Positions 1 to 8,455 of a stretch of DNA of 64,000 nt are shown here, one piece after another; position 1 is the stretch's first letter; every line of letters starts with the position of its first letter. The notes below the pieces were generated by a model that saw only the letters and a list, made by a program, of their open reading frames with translations, ran no database searches and was not told where the DNA came from. The position numbers and the translations under genes are program-made. The stretch is taken from contig CAIKMD010000007.1 of assembly GCA_903828515.1 (NCBI GenBank), positions 992,001 to 1,056,000 of the forward strand, written 5' to 3'. The DNA is from an uncultured Rhodospirillales bacterium (lineage in GTDB: Bacteria > Pseudomonadota > Alphaproteobacteria > ATCC43930 > CGMCC-115725).

Positions 1-518
1 ACCGACGATTTCTGCTCCATCGTGCCGAGCGGCTGATCGACCGCGCGACGGTCGAGCCTTGCCACGTCGGCCGGATCGACCACGCCGAACTCGGCGGCCG
101 ATATCCGTTTGATCCGCCAGCCGTCGCCCGCGTTGGCGTGCTGGGCCTGCGCGAATTCGGGCGGCAGCAGATCCGACAGCGACTTGCCCGGCGAAGGCAC
201 GAACGCGTCGAGATAGACCAGCGAGCCGATCTTCGTGTGCGCCTTGTCGGCGGCGCCGCCCACGACCATCCCGCCATAGGAATGGCCGCACAGCACGACG
301 TTCTCGAGTTCATTATGCTCGATCACGCCCAGCACGTCGCTGACGTGCGTATCGAGATTGATTGCGGGTCCCGACAGATGCGCGCGCTCGCCCAGCCCGG
401 TCAGCGACGGCGTATAGACCGCATGCCCGGCATGACGCAGTGCGTTGGCGACGCGCTCCCACACCCAGCTTCCCTGCCAGGCGCCGTGAACCAGAACGAA
501 CGGCGGCTTGCTCGTCAT
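1..518 (-). CDS. Alpha/beta hydrolase, EstC-like (3' end outside window)
   Basis: The reverse strand reads open from an ATG at 518 to the window edge, 172 codons, so the C-terminus is missing. The N-terminus has the oxyanion region VLVHGAWQGSW (residues 8-18) and a nucleophile elbow GHSYGG (around residue 80), both typical of small alpha/beta-hydrolase esterases that act on ester or lactone bonds in the cytoplasm. The catalytic Asp and His would lie partly beyond the edge. The start overlaps the stop of the upstream amidohydrolase as ATGA, so the two are translationally coupled and probably act in one pathway. Family assignment is firm; substrate is unknown. Confidence 0.85.
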   Translation of the reverse strand, partial: MTSKPPFVLVHGAWQGSWVWERVANALRHAGHAVYTPSLTGLGERAHLSGPAINLDTHVSDVLGVIEHNELENVVLCGHSYGGMVVGGAADKAHTKIGSLVYLDAFVPSPGKSLSDLLPPEFAQAQHANAGDGWRIKRISAAEFGVVDPADVARLDRRAVDQPLGTMEQKSS

Positions 519-1507
519 TTCACCGTCATCTTCATCAGCTTCTCGGCATTGTTCCGCGTGATCGAGTTATAGGTCTTCTTCTCGAAATCGCGCGCCTCGA
601 TCGCGTCGGTATGGAGCTTGATCGGGCCGAACGGCGCGTCCGACGCGAAGACCAGATGATCCTCGCCGAAGAATTTGAGCGCGCAGTCGAGGCCCAGCGA
701 ATTGCCGAACAGCGCGGTGTCGGCATAGAACAGGTTGAAATATTCCATGAAGGGACGTTTCAGGGATTTCAGCACGCCGCTGTAATCCTCTTCCTTGGTG
801 CGCCCGCCGAGGCTCGCGAGCCCGTTCTGAATCCGCTTGTCATAGAACGGGATCATCCCGCCGCCGTGATGGGTGATGATCTTGATGTCGGGGTAACGAT
901 CGAAGAGCCCGGTCAAGACAAGGCGCGTCATCGCGACCGACGTCTCATAGGGCCAGCCGAAGCACCACCACATCTCATAGCGCGAGAATTTCTCGGTCGT
1001 GTAATCGGGGAAGTCGGCGGTGCGGGTCGGATGCAGCCAGATCGGCAGATCGTGCTCGGCGGCAAGCGCGAAGAGCGGCTCGTATTTCTTGGCGTCGATC
1101 GGCTCGCCATTGACGTTGGTGAACAACTGGATGCCCTTGGCGCCCAAATCCTTCAGCGCGCGGATGCCCTCGGCGACCGAGGGATCGACTTCGTGCATCG
1201 GCAAGGCGGCGACGAAGCCCGGAAAGCGCTCGGGATATTTGCGGCACAATTCGGCCATGCCGTCATTGGCGACTTTCGCGAGGTCGATCGCCTGTTTCGG
1301 TGTGGTGAAGGCCTCGATCGGCGGATTGGGCAGAGAGATGATCTGCCGGTAATCGGCGATCTCGTCCATCGAGCGGAAACGCGAGTCGAGATCGTGGACG
1401 TTTTTGACCGTCTTCATCCGCTGGGCGATGCCGAGGCCCGAGCCCAATTGGTCGAGCGCGGCGGCAACGGCCGGCGGCAGAATGTGGGTGTAAATGTCGA
1501 CGAACAT
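515..1507 (-). CDS. Amidohydrolase-2 (ACMSD/gamma-resorcylate decarboxylase type) with altered metal motif
   Basis: A 330-residue TIM-barrel protein of the amidohydrolase-2 family, whose characterised members decarboxylate or hydrolyse aromatic and semialdehyde acids with a divalent metal. Visible family marks are the N-terminal strand with DIYTHILP (residues 4-11), HPTR near residue 170, THHGGG near residue 228 and the ASDAPFG motif near residue 297. The usual HxH metal pair is Y6-T-H8 here, so one metal-binding histidine is replaced by tyrosine. The start is preceded by GAGGAGACGTCCC. It lies directly upstream of the alpha/beta hydrolase, overlapping by 4 bases. Decarboxylase or hydrolase activity is inferred from the family only. 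Confidence 0.88.
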   Translation of the reverse strand: MFVDIYTHILPPAVAAALDQLGSGLGIAQRMKTVKNVHDLDSRFRSMDEIADYRQIISLPNPPIEAFTTPKQAIDLAKVANDGMAELCRKYPERFPGFVAALPMHEVDPSVAEGIRALKDLGAKGIQLFTNVNGEPIDAKKYEPLFALAAEHDLPIWLHPTRTADFPDYTTEKFSRYEMWWCFGWPYETSVAMTRLVLTGLFDRYPDIKIITHHGGGMIPFYDKRIQNGLASLGGRTKEEDYSGVLKSLKRPFMEYFNLFYADTALFGNSLGLDCALKFFGEDHLVFASDAPFGPIKLHTDAIEARDFEKKTYNSITRNNAEKLMKMTVK

Positions 1508-1691
1508 GGGACGTCTCCTCGCGGGGCGGCAGAGAGCAGGAGTTTAGAGGGATTGGGGGGCAATCGGAAGCGGGGGCTTTGGAAAGTCAGATGAAGGTGG
1601 TGGTCTAATCGAAAGATAAAGCGCTGCTCCTGAATGGCTATTAAATTGACGCCCATGTCTGACGTTCAATGCTGAGTGGAGTATTGGTCGC

Positions 1692-2468
1692 ATGGATAAT
1701 CATCTCATCGCCTTTCTCGATATTTTGGGCTTCACCAGCCTTATTCGCGGCGAAGATGCTGAAGCAGAAAAGGCGATTATTAAACTACTGACGTCGCTCG
1801 CCGCCGAGCGCGGCAATTTTAAGCAAGAGCGAATGCCGAGCACCGAAAACACCACTTCGGTATCGGTGCGGCCGGCAATTTCGACCTTCTCCGATCATAT
1901 CGTGTACTCGTATCCTCTTTCAGTCGTGATGGAAGGAATACCCTTTTGGACTTTTCAGGCGCTCGCAAATTCGGCGGCGGCGATTGCTTATGACGCGATG
2001 CAGTTAGGTTGCCTTATTCGCGGAGCGATAACCGTTGGTCCGCTCTACCATGACGAAGGAGTTGTATTTGGGCGAGCTATGATCGACGCGTATGAAATGG
2101 AATCGCGTGTCGCTTTAAACCCGAGAATTGTCCTTTCCGAGGCAGCGGCTGGGCTCATGAATGCGAATGCTGCGAGTGGTGGTGAAACCTTCCTGCTCTT
2201 TCGTGATGACGATGGCCTTTGCTGTTTGGATTTTATGAGTGAGGCCTTTGATCAACTGCAAAGGAGTTCTACGTCCGCCAATCGGTTAGGCCGCAGCAAG
2301 AACTGGATCGCGATGGTAAGGCTGCACTGCGACATGCAAATCGAGCGTCTGACTGCTGCTAATAATATGTCTGGAGCCCGACATTGGCGGTGGTTCCGCA
2401 ATCGCTTTGACAAGACAATCGCGCGTCGTCATCCATTTGTAACAGGTGAACCAAACCTTCTAAACTAA
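1692..2468 (+). CDS. Class III nucleotidyl-cyclase-like protein
   Basis: A 258-residue soluble protein beginning with FLDILGFTSLI (residues 8-18), which matches the FADIVGFT strand that carries the first metal aspartate of class III adenylate/guanylate cyclases. A second aspartate lies in STFSDHIVYS (around residues 64-73), where cyclases have their second metal Asp. A later segment, RGAITVGPLYHDEG followed by FGRAMIDAYEMES, follows the cyclase pattern up to the helix before the last strand. There is no membrane segment or receiver domain. Base composition is clearly more AT-rich than the flanks, suggesting transfer. Similar proteins are usually annotated as hypothetical; cyclase activity is inferred. 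Confidence 0.72.
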   Translation: MDNHLIAFLDILGFTSLIRGEDAEAEKAIIKLLTSLAAERGNFKQERMPSTENTTSVSVRPAISTFSDHIVYSYPLSVVMEGIPFWTFQALANSAAAIAYDAMQLGCLIRGAITVGPLYHDEGVVFGRAMIDAYEMESRVALNPRIVLSEAAAGLMNANAASGGETFLLFRDDDGLCCLDFMSEAFDQLQRSSTSANRLGRSKNWIAMVRLHCDMQIERLTAANNMSGARHWRWFRNRFDKTIARRHPFVTGEPNLLN

Positions 2469-2607
2469 TACGGTCAAGGTGCCGACAACGAGTCCTGTCA
2501 TTGTATGTGTGATATTGCCGGCCACTTCGGCTGGACGCTTCTTGTTTTGGGGCAGTTGTACATAAGCCTAATATTGCGACTGGGAGTGGTTGGAGGGAGG
2601 GGAGTCA

Positions 2608-2874
2608 ATGCGCGTCATAATACGATTCTCACTTAACCGAGACCCTGGAAGTGCGTTGAGGAACAGCCCCAAGGCTTTATTGGAAGCACAGGGGATTCAT
2701 TGGACTGGTAGAAGTACCGCGACATATGAAGGAAACGTGCCGGAAGCCGATATTCGGACGGCTTTATCCAGATTCTGGCGAACCGTCAGTACACATCCAG
2801 CACCTACAACATTAGATCATTTTTGGATGTATACCGACCGGCGCCCAGCACCAATCTTGGACGAAGACGTTTAA
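2608..2874 (+). CDS. Small hypothetical protein
   Basis: An 88-residue protein starting MRVIIRFSLNRD. I chose ATG 2608 because GGAGGGAGGGGAG ends about 5 bases upstream; an in-frame TTG at 2590 would lie before this ribosome binding site. It has alternating hydrophobic residues at the N-terminus (a predicted strand), an acidic C-terminus and no signal peptide or membrane segment. It has the same orientation as the cyclase-like gene 140 bases upstream and similar AT-richer composition. I do not recognise the family. Small size and lack of a known domain leave some doubt, but the strong ribosome binding site supports it. Confidence 0.55.
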   Translation: MRVIIRFSLNRDPGSALRNSPKALLEAQGIHWTGRSTATYEGNVPEADIRTALSRFWRTVSTHPAPTTLDHFWMYTDRRPAPILDEDV

Positions 2875-3007
2875 ATTTCAAACTTAGGCAGTACCTACGG
2901 TTACGGCACAGAGCATTTAGTTGAGAGTTCGGGGGACACAAACATAATTATGCTGCCGACTTCTTTGACGTGATTTCGGCTTTTCGCGCGTGAGCGGCCA
3001 ACCTGAG

Positions 3008-3820
3008 TTAGGGCTTATGTCCCTCGAATTCGCGCATCGGCACAGCGAATTTTCTCCCTATGACGGACTTCGGCCTATTCCTGATCTCAATGAGCGTGTT
3101 GATCTTCGCCAGCGTGAATATGGGCGTCGTGATGTCGGTCAGATCGCCGACCTTGAGAAGGATCGGATCGCGCGATCCGGGTCGAACCGCAATACGGAAT
3201 TCTTTCTGGAAGGCGAATTCCTGCGGCTTGCGAAACGGGCCGGTCTCGCCCGAATGCTTTTCGTAATCGAGATACTCGACCGGACCGCACTTCCAACCAA
3301 AGCCGGCCGCGACGGCAGCTTTACGCGTCCGGTCGATAAAGGCCTGAGTGTTCAAGACCATGATGAAGGAATCGCCGAAGGCAAAATTACGTTCATCGAT
3401 AAGCGTTGAGGGAAAAGGATAAGTCAGCGCAAACATGCAGAAGATGTTCCATGCGTGATCGCCACCGAAAGAAATCAATACCGGACCCACGAATTGCGGC
3501 GGCAAGATTTCAAGCGGCGGACCATCTTTCTGCGAAAACGTCATCCGCTTGATGTCCCATGGCTGGATAATGCGATCCGACCCCTCAAAGCGATCAGCGC
3601 GAACGGCGTCTGATGCTAATCCGCGCTCCGCGAAATAGCGCTGTGAATTCATATAGAGGAGACCTGTTTCGCGAAACGCCTGCAAATGTTCGCGCTGCCC
3701 GAATTTGAGCAAGATGCTCCAGCCCTCATAAACCGGCGTGCCGCCCAACTTCTTCGTTTTGCGAGCGGTATCCTTTGTGGGCACGTTCTTTTTGGCGACA
3801 GGTCGCGATCGCGATTTCAT
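3008..3820 (-). CDS. Hypothetical protein of the AT-richer islet
   Basis: A 270-residue protein with a very basic first 25 residues (runs of K and R), then WSILLKFGQREHLQAF and GLLYMNSQRYF, which suggest a globular alpha/beta fold starting near residue 32. Motifs RADRFEGSDR (near 75) and FQKEFRIAVRPG (near 215) look like conserved charged patches. No signal peptide or membrane helix. It converges with the two upstream plus-strand genes. Proteins with the LLKFG...LYMN pattern occur as hypothetical genes in variable islands, but I cannot name a function. Composition is somewhat lower in GC than the catabolic locus that follows. Confidence 0.68.
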   Translation of the reverse strand: MKSRSRPVAKKNVPTKDTARKTKKLGGTPVYEGWSILLKFGQREHLQAFRETGLLYMNSQRYFAERGLASDAVRADRFEGSDRIIQPWDIKRMTFSQKDGPPLEILPPQFVGPVLISFGGDHAWNIFCMFALTYPFPSTLIDERNFAFGDSFIMVLNTQAFIDRTRKAAVAAGFGWKCGPVEYLDYEKHSGETGPFRKPQEFAFQKEFRIAVRPGSRDPILLKVGDLTDITTPIFTLAKINTLIEIRNRPKSVIGRKFAVPMREFEGHKP

Positions 3821-4205
3821 GATCCATGATCGACAGTTTACGGAAATAATTATCGCATTGTCTTGCGGTCACTGAAGTGAAATAGCGCATCGCATCGAGT
3901 CACGACTCGAACGCAGCTTCGGGCGCCACTGGTACCCAACCAGCACCACCGCGCCGGCGATCTGGCCGACCCTTTGTGGGGGCTTCTGGATATGATTCCC
4001 GAAGGGCGCGGCGATTCCCCCCAAGTCAATTACGAATAGCATTGTCGCCCAGCGGCGGGGCCGTTGATGCGCCGATCTTGGGGACGAATTGGGCGGTTTG
4101 ACCACCCAATCGCCCGCGTTGCGTTCGTGCCAAAAACCCGATGGCGCGATAGTATTTCGCCCATCGAGGCCTGAACAAGAGCACGACAATACAAAGGGGG
4201 AAGCG
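3821..4205. other. Gene-free stretch between islet and catabolic locus
   Basis: No convincing coding sequence. Reverse-strand open frames here continue into the transporter gene and have no family character. The stretch holds an inverted repeat at 4088-4110 and, at its end, the AGGGGGAAGCG ribosome binding site of the next gene. No tRNA or attachment-site repeat was recognised at the junction with the lower-GC islet. Confidence 0.5.
4088..4110. promoter_or_regulatory. Candidate operator, 23 bp inverted repeat
   Basis: The arms ATTGGGCGGT and ACCACCCAAT match in 9 of 10 positions around a 3-base centre, about 95 bases before the start of the MFS-VOC gene. A second 23 bp site with ATTGG/CCAAT ends is at 11915-11937 and ATTGGG repeats occur in the regulator-aldolase gap. 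It may be bound by the GntR-type regulator at 6547-7230, but this is inference. Confidence 0.4.
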
Positions 4206-6539
4206 ATGGCCGCCACAGTACGGACGATCAACGTCAACGATCTCATCGACAGCCGGCCCCTGAGCCGCTTCCAGATCGCGACCTTCGTGCTCTGCGTTCT
4301 GATCGGCGCCGTCGACGGCTTCGATTCGCAATCCATCGCTTTCGTCGCGCCGGTCTTGGCGACCGATCTGGGTCTCGATATCCGCGACTTCGGCGCGATC
4401 TTCGCGGCCGGCAATATCGGCGCCCTGATCGGCGCCCTGACGCTTCCGGTGATCGCCGATCGGATCGGCCGGCGCTGGATCATCATCGTCTCGGTGGTGA
4501 TGTTCGCGCTCTGCACCCTCGCCAACGCCTTCACGCACACGTTCGACGGTTTGCTGATCGTCCGCTTCCTCTGCGGTCTCGGCATTGGCGCGGCCTTGCC
4601 GAGCGTCATCGCCTTGTCGACGGAGTACGCGCCCCGCGCGCGGCGCTCGCTGCTGGTGACGATCGTCACCAGCGGATTTCCGGCCGGCGCGATGATCGCC
4701 GGGGCCGCCACGGCGCAATTGATGCCACGCTTCGGCTGGGAATCGGTGTTCTATTTCGGTGCCGCCGCGCCGCTGGTGCTCGCGGTGTTTCTCGTCTTCT
4801 ATCTTCCGGAATCGATTCGCTTCCTGGTTGGCACCGACACGGCGCCGAAGGAAATCGCCTCACAACTGCGGCGCATCGCTCCCGGCCTCGCGGTGAGCGA
4901 CACCGACCAGTTCTTTCTGCCGGAAGCGAAGTTCAAGGGCCTGCCGGTGAAGCACCTCTTCACCGAAGGCCGGGCCGGGATGACGCTGCTCATCTGGTTC
5001 GTCTATTTCATGAATCTTTTCCTGCTGTTCTTTCTCTACAACTGGATGCCGCCGGTGCTTCAGATGGCGGGGATGCCGTTGACGCAGGCGTTGATCACCA
5101 CGGTCCTGTTCAATCTCGGCGGGGTGGTCGGCGGCATTACGCTCGGCCAGATTGCCGACAAGATCGGAACCTTTCCGGTTCTTTTGACCGCTTACGCGGC
5201 GGGCGCCGTCCTGTTGGGCTCGGTCGGCTTTCTTGGTGGTGTCGTTCCAGCGATCATGGCGGCGGTGCTGCTCGCCGGGTTCTGTTGCATCGGCGCGCAG
5301 ACCACGGCGAATCCGTTGACCGCCAGCCTCTATCCGACCTTGATGCGCGGCACCGGTCTCGGCTGGGCCTTCGGCGTCGCCCGGTTCGGCACGATTTTCG
5401 GCCCGATCGTCGGCGGCGTGTTCATGACGCTCGGCTGGGGCTTGCGCGAAATCTTCCTCGCCGCGGTCGTACCGCCGATCTGCGCCGGGCTGGCGATCCT
5501 GATCCTGAAGCGGACGGTCGCCGCGACCGACGCGTCGTCACGCACGCCGAGCCCGGTCGCCTCGGTGCCCGCTTCGGCGCGGAGCGCCGAGCCGGCGCCC
5601 GCCCATCCCTTGCCGGGCGGCGCGATCCGGGGCCTCGAAGCGGTGATCTTCGGGGTCGACGACGTCGCGACCTGCACGGCGTTTCACAGCGATATCGGCC
5701 TGGAAAAACGCGACAGCGGCCGCACCGGGGCGAGCTTCGCGGTTCCCGGCGAAGGCTCGATGATTCATTTGCGCGAAGCGACGGATACGACACTCGCTCC
5801 GGCGATCCGGCCCGGCGAGCCCTTACGCGAGATCGTCTGGGCGGTGTCCGATCGCGATGCGCTGGGCGTCATCGCCGATGAACTGGCGCGCGATCGTCAC
5901 GTCAGCGAACTGGCCGACGGACGCATCCGCGTGCTCGGACCCGACGGTATGCCGATCTCGTTCCAGGTCACCCAGGCCAGGCATCCGGTTCAACCGCTGC
6001 TGACCCCCGCGTCATCGCGTCTCAACACACGCATCCGCGGCTATGACCGGCCGGTGCCGTCGCATCTCGGTCACCTCGGGCTTTTCGCCAGCGATATCGA
6101 GGCGACCGCGCAGTTTTATCAGCGCCTGGGATTCCGGATTTCGGATCGCATTACCGAATTCGGCCTGTTTCTGCGCGGCACCGGCAGCATCGATCATCAC
6201 AATCTTTTCGTCATCAAGCGGGAAACGCCCGGCCTCAATCATCTCAATCTGCGGCTTGCCGATGTCGACGAGCTGGGAACCGGCATGTCGTTCCTGGAGC
6301 GTCGCGGATGGCGACCGGTCTGGGGCATCGGGCGCCATCTCTTCGGTTCGCACATGTTCGGATTCTTCGACAATCCCGCCGGCTCCTACCTCGAGTTCAC
6401 CTGCGACGAGGACTACATCCTCGACGATAATCAGTGGCAGCCCACGGAACTCGATCCGCGCACGACGCCGATCACCATGTGGGGCGCGATGCTGCCCGAG
6501 GAAGTGTTCAAAGGCGAGAAACCGCCGCTCAGGAAATAG
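4206..6539 (+). CDS. Fusion: AAHS-type MFS transporter plus C-terminal VOC/extradiol-dioxygenase-like module
   Basis: A 777-residue protein. Residues 1 to about 440 are a 12-helix major facilitator of the aromatic acid:H+ symporter type (ADRIGRRW loop after helix 2, DGFDSQ in helix 1). A Pro/Ala/Ser linker follows (about 441-470), then a two-domain VOC module (about 472-777). The last domain keeps a 2-His-1-Glu metal set: H623 (or H620) in HLGHLG, H679 in LNHLNLR, E730 in YLEFTCD, with spacing like type I extradiol dioxygenases. MFS transporters are normally about 430 residues, so the fusion nearly doubles the size. The start is set by AGGGGGAAGCG. A separate paralogue of the module is at 9943-10857. 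It probably couples uptake of an acid to its first cytoplasmic reaction. Confidence 0.9.
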   Translation: MAATVRTINVNDLIDSRPLSRFQIATFVLCVLIGAVDGFDSQSIAFVAPVLATDLGLDIRDFGAIFAAGNIGALIGALTLPVIADRIGRRWIIIVSVVMFALCTLANAFTHTFDGLLIVRFLCGLGIGAALPSVIALSTEYAPRARRSLLVTIVTSGFPAGAMIAGAATAQLMPRFGWESVFYFGAAAPLVLAVFLVFYLPESIRFLVGTDTAPKEIASQLRRIAPGLAVSDTDQFFLPEAKFKGLPVKHLFTEGRAGMTLLIWFVYFMNLFLLFFLYNWMPPVLQMAGMPLTQALITTVLFNLGGVVGGITLGQIADKIGTFPVLLTAYAAGAVLLGSVGFLGGVVPAIMAAVLLAGFCCIGAQTTANPLTASLYPTLMRGTGLGWAFGVARFGTIFGPIVGGVFMTLGWGLREIFLAAVVPPICAGLAILILKRTVAATDASSRTPSPVASVPASARSAEPAPAHPLPGGAIRGLEAVIFGVDDVATCTAFHSDIGLEKRDSGRTGASFAVPGEGSMIHLREATDTTLAPAIRPGEPLREIVWAVSDRDALGVIADELARDRHVSELADGRIRVLGPDGMPISFQVTQARHPVQPLLTPASSRLNTRIRGYDRPVPSHLGHLGLFASDIEATAQFYQRLGFRISDRITEFGLFLRGTGSIDHHNLFVIKRETPGLNHLNLRLADVDELGTGMSFLERRGWRPVWGIGRHLFGSHMFGFFDNPAGSYLEFTCDEDYILDDNQWQPTELDPRTTPITMWGAMLPEEVFKGEKPPLRK

Positions 6540-6546
6540 CGCCTCG

Positions 6547-7230
6547 TCAGGGCCGGAACAGGAACGCGACGTTAACGAGGTGGCGCTCCACCGTTTGCAG
6601 ATGGGCGCGCATGAAATTCTCGGCCGCAACCGGATCGCGGCGTTTGATGGAATCGACGAAGGCGCGATGTTGCGTGTCGTATTCCTTGCGCAGCTCGGCG
6701 GTCAGGAAATCGCCCTTGAGATGTCCCCACAACACGCGATGGCGGACCGCGTTCATCGATTCGAACAGATCGATCAACAGCGTGTTGTGCGAGGCCTCGG
6801 CGACGGCGCGGTGCAAATCCGCGTCGAAGGTTTGAAAAAGTTGCGGATCCGGTGCGGCGACCGCGCGCTCGAGGCAGCGCCCCAGCCGTACCAGATCGTC
6901 GGCGGTCGCATAGGTCGCGGCCAGGCGCGCCAATTGGGGTTCGAGGGCGATGCGCGCTTCCATCAATTCGCGCGGGTTCGCCCCGTCGACCGGAGGGCGA
7001 GCCGGCGTTGCCGTGCCGTCGAGCGGCCGCGATCCGAGGAACGTGCCGCGCCCGACATGCCGCCAGATCAGTCCTTCGGCCTCGAGCTGGCGCATGCCGG
7101 TGCGAAGTTGCGTCCGGGTCAGGCCCAGCGTCTGCGCGAGCTCGCGTTCCGAGGGCAGGCGGTCCTGCGGGCGGAATTCCTGTGACTCGAGAAAATGGCG
7201 AATGACGGCCAGAGTATTCCGGCGTGGCAT
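6547..7230 (-). CDS. GntR-family transcriptional regulator, FCD (FadR) subfamily
   Basis: A 227-residue regulator. Residues about 5-70 form the winged helix-turn-helix (RLPSERELAQTLGLTRTQLR), and the C-terminal two-thirds is an FCD helical domain with the metal/ligand residues D and H in DADLHRAVAEASHN and further histidines in QHRAF and RAHLQ. I prefer ATG 7230 because it begins just before the DNA-binding domain; ATG 7302 would add 24 residues of no family character. It is divergent from the aldolase gene and its stop is only 7 bases after the MFS-VOC stop on the other strand. It most likely controls the surrounding catabolic genes in response to an organic acid. Confidence 0.9.
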   Translation of the reverse strand: MPRRNTLAVIRHFLESQEFRPQDRLPSERELAQTLGLTRTQLRTGMRQLEAEGLIWRHVGRGTFLGSRPLDGTATPARPPVDGANPRELMEARIALEPQLARLAATYATADDLVRLGRCLERAVAAPDPQLFQTFDADLHRAVAEASHNTLLIDLFESMNAVRHRVLWGHLKGDFLTAELRKEYDTQHRAFVDSIKRRDPVAAENFMRAHLQTVERHLVNVAFLFRP

Positions 7231-7271
7231 GTTTGCCTTCGCTGCGATTTCGCTCCCGTGGTTCACTTTAT

Positions 7272-7290
7272 AACCCAATGCTGGCCCAAT
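7272..7290. promoter_or_regulatory. Candidate operator with two ATTGGG repeats
   Basis: On the reverse strand ATTGGG occurs twice, 11 bases apart (one helical turn), between the divergent regulator and aldolase genes. A possible promoter for the aldolase gene, TTGACT at 7303-7308 with a weak TGATTG 17 bases on, lies beside it. The arrangement fits autoregulation by the GntR protein; no data in the sequence proves it. Confidence 0.35.
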
Positions 7291-7379
7291 CTCGAAAGCC
7301 ATTTGACTTGGTTGCTGTCGTACCGTGATTGTGCGGCAGAAACGACGCCGCCGAAAGTGGCTTCGCGGGAGGTGAGCAA

Positions 7380-8432
7380 ATGGCAAGTTATCGGAAGAAC
7401 GAAGCGCGCGCGTGGGCCTGGCAGCATCTGAAGGGCTGCGCCAACGTCATCATCCCGTCTTACACGGCGGACCTCAAAGGTCTCAACGAGCTCGGCATCC
7501 GGCACGACGTGCGCCAATGCCTGGAGCACGGTTTTACCGGGACGCTGCTGGTTTCGGAGACCGCCGTCACGCTCGGGGAATACGCTCAGTTCTTCGAATG
7601 GTCGAACGATGAGTCGAAGGGTCGGCTCAAGCTGATCCTGCATGCCGCCTTCAACACCCTCGAAGAGAACATCGAGGCGGCGAAGATCGCCGAGGCGAAT
7701 GGTTGCGAGCTGGTGCTGTTGTCCTATCCGGCGAATTTCTATCCCGAGACGCTGAACGACATCTACGACTACACCAAGGCGTTCTGCGACGCGACGAACC
7801 TCGCGGTCCTGCTCTTCCCGGTGCCGCTCTGGGGTTTCGACCGGCTGCATCCGTCGGATATTCCCGCGCCGATCATCCGCAAACTGCTCGACAATTGTCC
7901 GAACATCGTCTCGATCAAGGCCGAAGGCGGCATGCCGTCGATCATGGGCTTCGTCGAATGCCATCGCCTGTTCGGCAAGGAAGTCATCGTCGAGACGCCG
8001 CTGTTCGGCGACCTCGTGCCCCTGGCGCAACTCGTGCCGATCCAGTTCACCGGCACGTCGAACACGCATTACTTCGGATCCGTCGTGCCGAAGGTGATGG
8101 AGCTGCTGCAGCAGAAGAAATTCGACGAGGCCACGGAAATCTACTGGAAGATGCAGCCGGCGCGCCAAGCCAACGGCGCGGTGAATGCGTCGTCGGCCGG
8201 CGGCCATTTCCTCAATCGCATGGTGTGGGGCTATGAGGGCTGGCTTCAGGGCTATAACGGCGGCCCGCTGCGCCAACCCACGATGAAGATCCATGGCGGG
8301 CAGATGGCGATGCTGCGCAACGGCCTGGTACGCGCCGGGCTGAAGCCGACCGAATCGCCGGACAAGGACTTCTTCGTCGGCCGCCATCCGGTCGAGACCG
8401 TCGGTACGCGCAAGCGCGCGGCCGCGGAATAA
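7380..8432 (+). CDS. Dihydrodipicolinate synthase (DapA) superfamily aldolase/lyase
   Basis: A 350-residue class I (Schiff-base) aldolase-fold protein. The lysine in NIVSIKAEGG (near residue 180) is in the DapA Schiff-base position and the tyrosine in LLSYPANFY (near 120) is the usual catalytic partner. It is about 50 residues longer than DapA, with an extra C-terminal helical segment, like catabolic members such as hydratase-aldolases. The start has GGGAGGTGAG 6 bases upstream. It lies between a divergent regulator and a TRAP receptor, beside VOC ring-cleavage-like genes, so a role in cleaving a pyruvate-bearing intermediate is more likely than lysine synthesis. Confidence 0.85.
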   Translation: MASYRKNEARAWAWQHLKGCANVIIPSYTADLKGLNELGIRHDVRQCLEHGFTGTLLVSETAVTLGEYAQFFEWSNDESKGRLKLILHAAFNTLEENIEAAKIAEANGCELVLLSYPANFYPETLNDIYDYTKAFCDATNLAVLLFPVPLWGFDRLHPSDIPAPIIRKLLDNCPNIVSIKAEGGMPSIMGFVECHRLFGKEVIVETPLFGDLVPLAQLVPIQFTGTSNTHYFGSVVPKVMELLQQKKFDEATEIYWKMQPARQANGAVNASSAGGHFLNRMVWGYEGWLQGYNGGPLRQPTMKIHGGQMAMLRNGLVRAGLKPTESPDKDFFVGRHPVETVGTRKRAAAE

Positions 8433-8455
8433 CCGGTCGGGGCAAGGGGCAACGG

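Noticed and set aside
1550-4087. Flanking direct repeats around the first lower-GC islet
   Set aside because: I looked for a duplicated sequence at both ends, as in the second cassette, and found none, so the mode of entry is open.
3869-4718. Two long reverse-strand open frames at the start of the transporter gene
   Set aside because: They are complementary to the MFS coding sequence and have low-complexity, Arg-rich sequence.
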